From CBDULX01 sp965368175 (GTDB lineage: Bacteria; Pseudomonadota; Gammaproteobacteria; SZUA-229), in NCBI GenBank assembly GCA_965368175.1, contig CBDULX010000062.1:1-14783 (forward strand): 14,783 bases of DNA, given 5' to 3'. Under the pieces are notes generated by a model, which was given only the letters and a program-made list of their open reading frames with translations, was not told the DNA's origin and did no database searches. The position numbers were made by a program, and so were the translations under genes. The stretch's first letter is position 1. Every line of letters starts with the position of its first letter. Positions 1-6,132 of the stretch are shown here, piece after piece.

Positions 1-62
1 AAGGGCCTTACCTGGAAACTGACGAGGGTGTGATTAAGGCATTTCGTCCTAAAGCGAAATAG
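1..62 (+). CDS. C-terminal end of an unidentified gene (partial)
   Basis: Reading codons from base 3, the third frame stays open from the window edge to a TAG at 60-62 and encodes the tail GPYLETDEGVIKAFRPKAK. The other two forward frames stop earlier, and the composition (acidic stretch, then a basic end) looks like a real protein C-terminus. The next 120 bases hold only the heptamer repeat array, so the stop makes sense as the end of a gene that converges on the glycosylase gene. Nineteen residues are too few to assign a family, so no function is proposed. Confidence 0.5.
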   Translation, partial: GPYLETDEGVIKAFRPKAK

Positions 63-63
63 G

Positions 64-181
64 TTTTAAGTCGTAAGTTGTAAGTTACAAGTTGTAAGTT
101 ACAAGAATGAATCAGCAGCCTGGTTCTATTCATGTGATTTTAGGGTTTTTTCACTTGTAACTTACAACTTATAACTTGCAA
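64..181. repeat. Inverted array of 7-bp tandem repeats (consensus TTRYAAG)
   Basis: Bases 64-105 are exactly six consecutive heptamers: TTTTAAG, TCGTAAG, TTGTAAG, TTACAAG, TTGTAAG, TTACAAG. Bases 154-181 are four heptamers on the opposite strand: CTTGTAA, CTTACAA, CTTATAA, CTTGCAA. The arms 77-105 and 154-182 are complementary at 27 of 29 positions, around a 48-nt loop that contains a smaller ATGAAT/ATTCAT stem (107-112 with 128-133). The array lies between two convergent genes, so the transcript could fold into a long stem and serve as a processing or termination structure. Function is inferred only. Confidence 0.8.
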
Positions 182-184
182 CTA

Positions 185-856
185 TTAATTGCCATTAATG
201 ATTTCGTATTCCCTGCCCTCAACCCAGCCACGCCTGGTCAATGGATTGCTGGTGCAGTGTTGGGCATAGTCGTAATCAATAAACCGATAGGGCAGGTGTT
301 CATCTCGGCCCTGGGGTATGCCCAGTCGTGTGGTCTGGATGATTTTTTCAGGCTGGTAGGCCTGCTCGGCAAAATAAAAACTTTGTTCATCGAAGCCCTG
401 CTGGTCCCAGGCTGTCACTTTCAGGTCTAGCGATGTGCATAACAGCGTCTGGCCGCTGCATAGTTTGTGAACTGGGCGCAGCAATCCAGATGCTGTAGGA
501 TTGAGTCTTTGCATTTGAGAAATCATGTCATCAGTCTGGCCGCCTGCCTGAAGACAGGGGTAAGCTGATTTGATAAGTACCGCATTGCCTGCACCACGAC
601 AACTGATGTTCAGTGAATCTTTGCCCCGTGCATAATACATATAAATGGTGCCCGCAGGCATAAACAGTGCTTTCCGTTTTTCTGTGAAACCAAGAGATGC
701 ATGGCTGCCTTTGTCAGTTAAATAATAGGCTTCGGTTTCGATAATTTGAGCCGTCAGCCAGGTATTTTTGTATTTTCGGCGAATCAGTTTGCCTAACAGT
801 GATTGGGCCAGTACACAGGCGTCCTGATTAAAAAAAATATCTGGAAGAATTTTCAT
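185..856 (-). CDS. mpg: 3-methyladenine DNA glycosylase (AAG/Mpg family)
   Basis: Monofunctional base-excision-repair enzyme that flips out and removes alkylated purines such as 3-methyladenine (and in the human relative hypoxanthine and ethenoadenine), leaving an abasic site. The protein (224 aa from this start) keeps the residues known from human AAG: catalytic Glu42 in TEAY, intercalating-loop Tyr44, His52, Tyr74 in the GTIYMYY strand and Asn83 in LNIS. Length is typical of bacterial members. The frame stays open upstream to a TTG at 910 and an ATG at 868. The ATG at 856 is preferred because family members begin just before the 'LP..FF' segment, although no strong ribosome binding site precedes any candidate. 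It is a single-gene unit, divergent from the peroxiredoxin gene. It is unrelated to the MutM fold, so the window carries two different repair glycosylases. Confidence 0.92.
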   Translation of the reverse strand: MKILPDIFFNQDACVLAQSLLGKLIRRKYKNTWLTAQIIETEAYYLTDKGSHASLGFTEKRKALFMPAGTIYMYYARGKDSLNISCRGAGNAVLIKSAYPCLQAGGQTDDMISQMQRLNPTASGLLRPVHKLCSGQTLLCTSLDLKVTAWDQQGFDEQSFYFAEQAYQPEKIIQTTRLGIPQGRDEHLPYRFIDYDYAQHCTSNPLTRRGWVEGREYEIINGN

Positions 857-882
857 ATCTGATGGCATCAGTATAAATAGTG

Positions 883-910
883 GGTATAGCAAAGCTGTTA
901 AGTATATCAA
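883..910 (-). promoter_or_regulatory. Possible sigma70 promoter for mpg
   Basis: On the reverse strand a TTGATA -35-like box (905-910) is followed after 16 bp by TATACC (883-888). This would start transcription near 876, leaving a leader of about 20 nt before the ATG at 856. It would exclude the longer open frame starting at 910. The -10 matches the consensus at only 4 of 6 positions, so this is tentative. Confidence 0.3.
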
Positions 911-1105
911 TTGCTTAGCGTGAGTATTGAGTAATCTGGCAATACTTGATTGATTTTACCTATAGCATTGATAAATATAAATTGGCTTATATTCTCTTTA
1001 TCCGCTTGAAATAATTTGAATAGGCTTTATGTTATGCACTTGATTTGAATGAATAAGAATTCCAGAGTTAGTTAATTGTAGAATGATTAATTCACTCAAT
1101 ACACT
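911..1105. other. AT-rich non-coding spacer between mpg and the MITE-like element
   Basis: No open frame with gene-like composition and no RNA gene was seen here. The stretch is strongly AT-rich and presumably carries the peroxiredoxin promoter. One weak candidate is TTGAAA (1006-1011), an 18-bp spacer and TGTTAT (1030-1035). No OxyR-type array (repeated ATAG/CTAT with 7-nt spacing) could be recognised. Confidence 0.4.
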
Positions 1106-1260
1106 AAGGAACCTCTGATTAATATGTCATCCCGACTTAAATGGATGCTTTAACGGATGTAAGTAGTCGGGCAACTGCGTCGTGCGTTGCCCTACACTAC
1201 CTTCGCTCATCTATGGGCTCGTCCCTTTGGTCGAAATGATAAATTAATAAGAGGTTCCCT
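1106..1260. mobile_element. MITE-like element with 18-bp terminal inverted repeats
   Basis: The ends 1106-1123 and 1243-1260 are inverted copies matching at 16 of 18 positions, with a core GGAACCTCT and an AT-rich inner part. The 155-bp interior encodes nothing gene-like. It contains two overlapping stems that exclude each other: CCCGACT/AGTCGGG (1131-1137 with 1165-1171) and GGGCAAC/GTTGCCC (1169-1175 with 1186-1192). Size, ends and internal palindromes fit a non-autonomous miniature inverted-repeat element. The 7-mer CTCAATA occurs near both ends (1095-1101 and 1259-1265), but only the right copy abuts the element, so a target duplication is not proven. It lies 14 bp before the peroxiredoxin ribosome binding site and so forms part of that gene's leader or promoter. 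Confidence 0.65.
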
Positions 1261-1284
1261 CAATATTAAAAATAGGAGCCTGAC

Positions 1285-1890
1285 ATGGGTGTACTCGTTG
1301 GTCGCGAAGCGCCAGATTTTACTTCAGCAGCTGTTCTGGGAAATGGTGAAATCGTTGAAGATTACAATTTCAAAAATGCTACAAACGGTAAATATGCTGT
1401 AGTTTTTTTCTATCCACTGGACTTTACTTTTGTATGTCCTTCTGAGCTGATTGCCTTCGATCATCGCCTGGAAGAGTTTAGCAAACGTGGGGTCGAGGTT
1501 ATTGGTGTTTCTGTTGACTCACACTTCGCACACAATGCATGGCGTAACACACCGATTAATGAAGGTGGTATTGGCCCGGTTAAATACACTCTGGTTGCCG
1601 ATATGACTCATGCTGTCTGTAAAGCTTATGATGTCGAAACACCAGATGGTGCAGTAGCCTACCGTGGTTCATTCCTGATTGATAAAGCGGGTATGGTTCG
1701 TCATCAGGTGGTAAATGATCTGCCACTGGGTCGTAATGTAGACGAAATGCTACGTATGATCGATGCCCTGCAATTTACTGAAGAGCATGGTGAAGTTTGT
1801 CCTGCTGGCTGGAGTCAGGGTGATAAAGGCATGACTGCGACTCCAGATGGTGTCGCTAGTTATCTGGCATCCGAAGCCGACAAACTGTAA
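1285..1890 (+). CDS. Typical 2-Cys peroxiredoxin (AhpC/Prx1 subfamily)
   Basis: Thiol peroxidase that reduces hydrogen peroxide and organic hydroperoxides in the cytoplasm. The 201-aa protein has the peroxidatic cysteine Cys51 in the DFTFVCPSE active-site loop and the resolving cysteine Cys172 in the EVCPAGW motif. This is the head-to-tail dimer arrangement that forms an intersubunit disulfide. A GGIG segment near residue 94 matches the GGLG element of hyperoxidation-sensitive Prx1 enzymes, but the C-terminal YF partner is SYL here, so the sensitive state may be only partly conserved. The start is well set: AGGAG at 1274-1278 lies 6 nt before the ATG. No AhpF or thioredoxin reductase gene is adjacent, so the electron donor is unknown. 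The gene is single, has its own terminator, and its upstream region is occupied by the MITE-like element. Confidence 0.96.
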   Translation: MGVLVGREAPDFTSAAVLGNGEIVEDYNFKNATNGKYAVVFFYPLDFTFVCPSELIAFDHRLEEFSKRGVEVIGVSVDSHFAHNAWRNTPINEGGIGPVKYTLVADMTHAVCKAYDVETPDGAVAYRGSFLIDKAGMVRHQVVNDLPLGRNVDEMLRMIDALQFTEEHGEVCPAGWSQGDKGMTATPDGVASYLASEADKL

Positions 1891-1909
1891 TTAAATTAGT
1901 TTGTTAAAT

Positions 1910-1943
1910 AAAAAAGCCCGCTAATCTTATGCGGGCTTTTTTT
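1910..1943. terminator. Bidirectional rho-independent terminator
   Basis: The stem GCCCGC (1916-1921) pairs with GCGGGC (1931-1936) around a 9-nt loop. It is flanked by an A-run on the left and a T-run on the right, so it works in both orientations. It sits between the converging peroxiredoxin gene and the hybrid kinase gene, 20 bp past the first stop and 12 bp past the second. Confidence 0.93.
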
Positions 1944-1954
1944 ATGTTCATTAT

Positions 1955-3658
1955 TTAATTGATAGTGTAATTTGTGGGAGCGACTGTAGATGCCAGTGCC
2001 CATTCATCGATTAATGCGAATAACTGATGATCCAGAATAGGTTTGGTAATGCAGGCGTCCATTCCGGCTTCCATAAATGCTTCCTGTTCGTGAGGTAATG
2101 CATGGGCAGTAAGGGCGATTACTGGCGTATGCCGTTTGCCCTGTTCAGAAGCCCGTAGTTTTTCCGTAACATCGACACCGTTCATGCCAGGCATGCGTAT
2201 GTCCATCAGGATTAAATCAAATTCACATCTAATGGCATGATCCAGTGCTTCGTTGCCGTTATCCGCTTCTGTAATCAGTACCCCTCTCTGCCCCAGTAAA
2301 GTTGCAATCAGCTTGCGGTTAATGGCGTTATCATCGGCTACCAGTACCTTTAGGCCGTTATACTGTTTAGGCTCCTGCTTCGGTATACGCAGAGTTTTTT
2401 CCTGGTAATCAGAAATTTCCAAAATGGGTAGATGGATCCAGAACCGTGATCCTCTGGGATGATTGTCGCGTACTCCGATTTCGCCTCCCATCATTTCAAC
2501 CAGTTGTTTGGAAATGGCCAGCCCCAGGCCTGTCCCTGACTGGTGTTTATAAAGAGTGGTGTTGGACTGGGCCTGGGTAAAGGCGTCAAACAGACGCGTT
2601 TTATCGGAGTTATCTATGCCTTTGCCGGTGTCAATGACTTCTATGAGCAGGTGCTGGTCGGCTTTTTTCGGGTGCAGGCTAACGTTAAGCTGAATACCAC
2701 CCTGATCAGTAAACTTGATAGCATTGCCTACTAAATTTGATACTACCTGGCGTAAGCGCAAGGGATCTGTGGATAAACACTCAGGTATATCGTCGGTTAC
2801 ATTAAATTCAAGAGTAAGATGTTTACTGGTCGCATCAGCCGAAAACAGTCGTGCCACAGGCGCCAGGCAATTATGTATTTTTATGGGCTGGAGTTGTAAT
2901 TCCATTTTACCGGATTCTATTCTGGAAAAATCGAGAATGTCGTTGATGATGGTGAGTAAATCATTGAGTGATGTATTGATGGTGTCGACATAGTCACGTT
3001 GAGTATCGTCCAGTTCGGTATGGGTTAACAGTTTGGTGAATCCCAGTACGCCATTCATAGGTGTGCGGATTTCATGACTCATATTGGCGAGGAACTGGCT
3101 TTTTGCCTGGTTGGCTCGTTCTGCCTGTTCTTTGGCATTAATCAAAGCTTCTTCAGCTTTCTTTTTAGCAGTAAAATCGCGGCCGGTGCCTTCAACGCCT
3201 ATGATATTGCCGTGTTCATCAAGCAGGAAATGTGCGTTAGTGGACATCCATACAGTGGAGCCATTTTTATGACGTAGTGTGATGATGTACTGTTCTACAT
3301 GACCACCATTATCGGCCAGTGCCTTGAGAAAAGTTTCTCGCTGTTCGGGATGGGTATAGTATTCCTTGATGTTATGACCCATGAATTCATCAGGTGTATA
3401 ACCAAGTAGTGGTCTGACTGATGAAGATACAAACGTTAATTCACCCTCGGAGTCGGTACGATAATAAGTATCCTGTAAATTATCCAGAATTCCTTTCAAT
3501 TCGCGTTCTGACGTACGTAATTTCTTCTCGATTTGTTTGTGGGTTTCGATTTCCTGATTTAATTTATTGTGCTGCTGTTTAAGAATTCTGCTTGAGTTAA
3601 GCCAGAGTGCGGTGGTGGTCAGACTGATAAGTATAAATATGATGAGTAAGATCAGCAT
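1955..3658 (-). CDS. Membrane hybrid sensor histidine kinase (PAS-HisKA-HATPase-REC)
   Basis: 567-aa sensor kinase. In order: one N-terminal membrane helix (about 2-22), a short coiled coil (25-55), a PAS domain (about 53-165), a second linker helix, HisKA with phospho-acceptor His195 in SHEIRTP, and a HATPase domain. The HATPase has N-box NLVGNAIKF (308-316), DTGKGID (343-349) and GTGLGLAI (375-382). A C-terminal receiver follows with acidic pocket DD442-443, phospho-acceptor Asp486 and Lys539. There is no periplasmic domain and no HPt domain, so sensing is probably by the cytoplasmic PAS and the phosphate must go to an HPt protein encoded elsewhere. It is the last gene of a three-gene cluster: its ATG lies 2 nt after the macrodomain stop and its AGAGG ribosome binding site lies inside the preceding gene's end, suggesting translational coupling. 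The signal is unknown. Confidence 0.94.
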   Translation of the reverse strand: MLILLIIFILISLTTTALWLNSSRILKQQHNKLNQEIETHKQIEKKLRTSERELKGILDNLQDTYYRTDSEGELTFVSSSVRPLLGYTPDEFMGHNIKEYYTHPEQRETFLKALADNGGHVEQYIITLRHKNGSTVWMSTNAHFLLDEHGNIIGVEGTGRDFTAKKKAEEALINAKEQAERANQAKSQFLANMSHEIRTPMNGVLGFTKLLTHTELDDTQRDYVDTINTSLNDLLTIINDILDFSRIESGKMELQLQPIKIHNCLAPVARLFSADATSKHLTLEFNVTDDIPECLSTDPLRLRQVVSNLVGNAIKFTDQGGIQLNVSLHPKKADQHLLIEVIDTGKGIDNSDKTRLFDAFTQAQSNTTLYKHQSGTGLGLAISKQLVEMMGGEIGVRDNHPRGSRFWIHLPILEISDYQEKTLRIPKQEPKQYNGLKVLVADDNAINRKLIATLLGQRGVLITEADNGNEALDHAIRCEFDLILMDIRMPGMNGVDVTEKLRASEQGKRHTPVIALTAHALPHEQEAFMEAGMDACITKPILDHQLFALIDEWALASTVAPTNYTIN

Positions 3659-3660
3659 TA

Positions 3661-4167
3661 TTAGACCTCTAGAGCAGTGTTCAATATATCGAACATGGTT
3701 TGATCAAACGCAACCAGATATACGGTTTCAGGGAAGTCATGGCTTGCCATGAATGAAGAAATTTCTGTTACTGCAATTCTGGCAGCCTGTTGCTTTGAAT
3801 AGCCGTAAACACCACAGCTTATGGCAGGATAAGCCAGGCTGGTTATTTGATAGTCATATGCCAGTTGCAGGCTGTTCTGATAGCAGTGGGCCAGTAACTG
3901 TGCTTCACCCTGGTCACCGCCCTGCCAGACTGGGCCAACGGTATGAATAATGTATCGCGCGGGTAAGCGATAAGCTTTCGTGATTTTGGCTTCGCCGGTA
4001 GCACAGCCATTTAATGATTTACATGCCTGCAGAAGTTCGGGGCCAGCTGCAGCATGAATTGCGCCATCAACACCTCCTCCTCCCAGTAAACTGTTGTTGG
4101 CTGCATTGACGATGGCATCAACATCTAACATGGTAATATCATTCTGGACAATGTGAATATTATGCAT
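3661..4167 (-). CDS. Macrodomain protein, MacroD/YmdB-type ADP-ribose hydrolase
   Basis: 168-aa single macrodomain. Members of this class bind ADP-ribose and hydrolyse O-acetyl-ADP-ribose or remove mono-ADP-ribose from acidic residues. Visible motifs are Asp10 in the first adenine-contacting loop, the NAANN block (21-25), the glycine-rich loop GGGGVDGAIH (29-38) with Asp34 in the place of the catalytic Asp of YmdB, and the diphosphate loop AISCGVYGY (115-123). These features place it with the hydrolytic class rather than with binding-only macrodomains. Its ATG follows the stop of the upstream 57-aa membrane-protein gene with no spacer (tagATG), and it is followed 2 nt later by a hybrid histidine kinase. 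No ADP-ribosyltransferase or sirtuin gene is visible in the window, so the substrate is unknown. Fusion or overlap with a toxin was not seen. Confidence 0.93.
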   Translation of the reverse strand: MHNIHIVQNDITMLDVDAIVNAANNSLLGGGGVDGAIHAAAGPELLQACKSLNGCATGEAKITKAYRLPARYIIHTVGPVWQGGDQGEAQLLAHCYQNSLQLAYDYQITSLAYPAISCGVYGYSKQQAARIAVTEISSFMASHDFPETVYLVAFDQTMFDILNTALEV

Positions 4168-4341
4168 CTATTTTTTCCACTGTACGGCATTAGATACATC
4201 ATCAAAAAAACTGCTGGAAAAATTACTATCTGGAGTATAAGCCATACCAAGCAGGATCAGGCCTGATATTAGAGCAATAAAAATAATGGCACCTATGAAC
4301 TCGCTTATATCGAGTTTTTTGCGATTCTTGCGGTTGCTCAT
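4168..4341 (-). CDS. Small single-span membrane protein, 57 aa, unknown function
   Basis: A reverse-strand frame reads MSNRKNRKKLDISEFIGAII and continues to a TAG at 4168-4170. It has a strongly basic N-terminus (six Lys/Arg in the first nine residues), one hydrophobic helix at about 15-34, and a polar, partly acidic C-terminal tail of about 23 residues. The positive-inside rule suggests a cytoplasmic N-terminus and an outside tail. The stop codon directly abuts the macrodomain start codon, a geometry typical of coupled genes, which is the main support that it is real. No family is recognised. It is the first gene of the cluster, with a possible promoter just upstream, but no good ribosome binding site. 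It could be a regulator or partner of the co-encoded single-helix kinase (inference). Confidence 0.6.
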   Translation of the reverse strand: MSNRKNRKKLDISEFIGAIIFIALISGLILLGMAYTPDSNFSSSFFDDVSNAVQWKK

Positions 4342-4355
4342 TCAATACTGGCCAT

Positions 4356-4385
4356 TTTATAGTAATTTTTGTATATCCTATTGAA
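4356..4385 (-). promoter_or_regulatory. Possible promoter for the small-protein/macrodomain/kinase cluster
   Basis: On the reverse strand TTCAAT (4380-4385) and TATAAA (4356-4361) are separated by 18 bp in an AT-rich gap of 121 bp after mutM. If used, the leader would be very short (roughly 8-10 nt) before the ATG at 4341. The boxes are imperfect, so this marks a plausible position only. The same gap has no convincing terminator, so read-through from the ABC/mutM operon is also possible. Confidence 0.25.
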
Positions 4386-4462
4386 AAGGCGCATTAAATC
4401 AAGTGCTAAGCCTTCGAATTAGTAAATATTGGAGTTTTAGGGCGTTTTCCCTGGTAGAGATT

Positions 4463-5278
4463 TCAGGTCTGGCAGTGAGGGCAGTAATATGTGGCACGTT
4501 GTTGTTGTCTGATCATACGTATTGGCCGATTACATAGTGGGCATGGCTGATTGTGTTTGCCATAAACAGATAGTGTTTGCTGGAAGTAGCCAGGCTGACC
4601 GTTTTCACGGGTAAAATCCCTCAGTGTAGTGCCACCCTGTTTGATTGATGCAGCCAGGACCTGTTTGATCTCCTTAACCAGAATTTGATAACGTCGATAA
4701 GAAATCTTGCTGGCCGCGCGTTTAGGGTTGATTCCAGATTTAAACAGGGATTCATTGGCATAAATATTGCCAACACCCACCACTACATGACTGTCCATGA
4801 TTACTGACTTAATGGCAGCCTTTCTATTGCGAGTAGCACTATATAAATAATCGCTGTCGAATACACTGGATAAAGGTTCTGGTCCGAGTGATTTTAGTAA
4901 TTTGTGCTGCAATGGGTCCTTTTTACTGAATAATACGCAACCAAATCGTCTGGGATCGCGTAAGCGTAGTATTTTCTGGTTAGCAAATACTATGTCCAGG
5001 TGATCGTGTTTCTCGGCACTGCTACTGGCTGGGCAAATGCGTAAACTACCCGACATACCCAGATGGATGATTACGGTGCCCGTCCGGGTGTATAGCAATA
5101 AATATTTTCCACGTCTATCAATACGTTCGATGATCTGACCGGTTAACTGTTTTCGTAATGTGACAGGTATTGGCCAGCGTAACTGTCGCTGCCGAACAAT
5201 AACATCGGTCACTGTTTGCTGAACTATATGCGGTTCAATGCCACGGCGACTGGTTTCTACTTCGGGTAGTTCTGGCAT
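4463..5278 (-). CDS. mutM: Formamidopyrimidine-DNA glycosylase
   Basis: Bifunctional DNA glycosylase/AP lyase that excises 8-oxoguanine and formamidopyrimidines. The 271-aa protein starts MPELPEVE: Pro2 is the Schiff-base nucleophile and Glu3 the general acid after Met removal. Lys58 in RRGKYLL, Met75 and the DPRRFG loop (108-113) correspond to the phosphate-contacting and lesion-gap-filling residues. GVGNIYANE (168-176) is the helix-two-turn-helix motif, and a C-terminal zinc finger uses Cys246, Cys249, Cys266 and Cys269. All key residues are present, so it should be active. It is the last gene of the ABC operon, 8 nt after the DUF4340 stop, with no visible Shine-Dalgarno sequence, so its translation probably depends on coupling to the upstream gene. 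Confidence 0.97.
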   Translation of the reverse strand: MPELPEVETSRRGIEPHIVQQTVTDVIVRQRQLRWPIPVTLRKQLTGQIIERIDRRGKYLLLYTRTGTVIIHLGMSGSLRICPASSSAEKHDHLDIVFANQKILRLRDPRRFGCVLFSKKDPLQHKLLKSLGPEPLSSVFDSDYLYSATRNRKAAIKSVIMDSHVVVGVGNIYANESLFKSGINPKRAASKISYRRYQILVKEIKQVLAASIKQGGTTLRDFTRENGQPGYFQQTLSVYGKHNQPCPLCNRPIRMIRQQQRATYYCPHCQT

Positions 5279-5286
5279 ATTTAATT

Positions 5287-6132
5287 TTATGGCAATGCAA
5301 CGGGTGTATCGAAACTGAACAGGCGGTTATACATTCCGCTGTCGAAATGATATTCGATGCCCAGTTGTTTTTGGCCCAGGATCAGCCAGGGGCTGGTATC
5401 GCTAATATCAAATTCAACTATATTATCAGGACTCAGTTCAATACCAACTGCTCCCAGGTGTTTTCTTTCCATATAGGCATGAACCGCAAATGCCTGGGCG
5501 TGTTGCCAGTGTTCGAGCAGGGTCTGTATCTGATCAGGCTCTGGTTGCTGTGGGCCGGTGCTGATCCAGCTGCCATCTGGTTGTTGTGTCAGACTAAAAT
5601 CGGGTAGATGGAGGCCGATAATACGATGTTTATCGTCCAGTATTTTTAGATCAATAAAACTACTGGGTTGTGAGCTAATTAATGGATAAAGCTGATCTTC
5701 GATAAGGCTGATGAAACTTTCGGTTTGTATATAACGCTTATTAGAAAGCGGATTGGTCTTGCCGAAGTATAACGGCTTATTATTAAATAATATGGTGGCA
5801 CGGGGTTTGTCAAGACCAAATGCTTTTAGTTTTTCTGGATTGATTTCATAAATTTTGTCAATTTTTGTGTCCAGGATATCCAGTAATTTGTTAATTCTAA
5901 AACTATGAGCACGAGCGAAATAAGGCTGGCTCATTAGCCAGTCGTTATTGTGTTTATTTAAAATAATGTCGCCCTGAGTACGAGGTATAGTGATCTGGCT
6001 GATATCATTGCGTTTGATAGTAAGCAGGGAAATATCTGCAGACTGTTTGTTATTTATTGTTTGAATAGTGAAGCTGATTAATACGAATACGATTAACAGC
6101 AGTAACAGATTTAGCAGGTTACGAGTTTTCAT
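5287..6132 (-). CDS. DUF4340 domain protein, membrane-anchored
   Basis: 281-aa protein with an N-terminal membrane helix (about 5-24) and a large, presumably periplasmic, domain. The family assignment rests on its layout: anchor, a 'GLDKP.ATI' segment near residue 108, a 'YFGKTNPLSNKRY' segment near 122 that resembles the conserved nucleotide-like strand of DUF4340, and its invariant position after a GldG-like gene. The biochemical role of DUF4340 is not established. It commonly accompanies gliding-type ABC transporters, where it probably forms a periplasmic part of the complex. Its ATG overlaps the stop of the GldG-like gene by one base (TAATG), so the two are very likely translated together. 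Confidence 0.85.
   Translation of the reverse strand: MKTRNLLNLLLLLIVFVLISFTIQTINNKQSADISLLTIKRNDISQITIPRTQGDIILNKHNNDWLMSQPYFARAHSFRINKLLDILDTKIDKIYEINPEKLKAFGLDKPRATILFNNKPLYFGKTNPLSNKRYIQTESFISLIEDQLYPLISSQPSSFIDLKILDDKHRIIGLHLPDFSLTQQPDGSWISTGPQQPEPDQIQTLLEHWQHAQAFAVHAYMERKHLGAVGIELSPDNIVEFDISDTSPWLILGQKQLGIEYHFDSGMYNRLFSFDTPVALP

Noticed and set aside
857..910. 18-codon N-terminal extension of the Mpg protein
   Set aside because: It needs a TTG start, adds hydrophobic residues not found in the family, and overlaps the likely promoter.
1187..1402. 71-aa forward open frame overlapping the peroxiredoxin start
   Set aside because: It begins inside the MITE-like element and runs out of frame through the peroxiredoxin gene; no ribosome binding site or family match.
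4385..4450. Possible terminator after mutM
   Set aside because: Only 4-5 bp stems with long loops or without a T-run could be drawn, so termination here is not supported.
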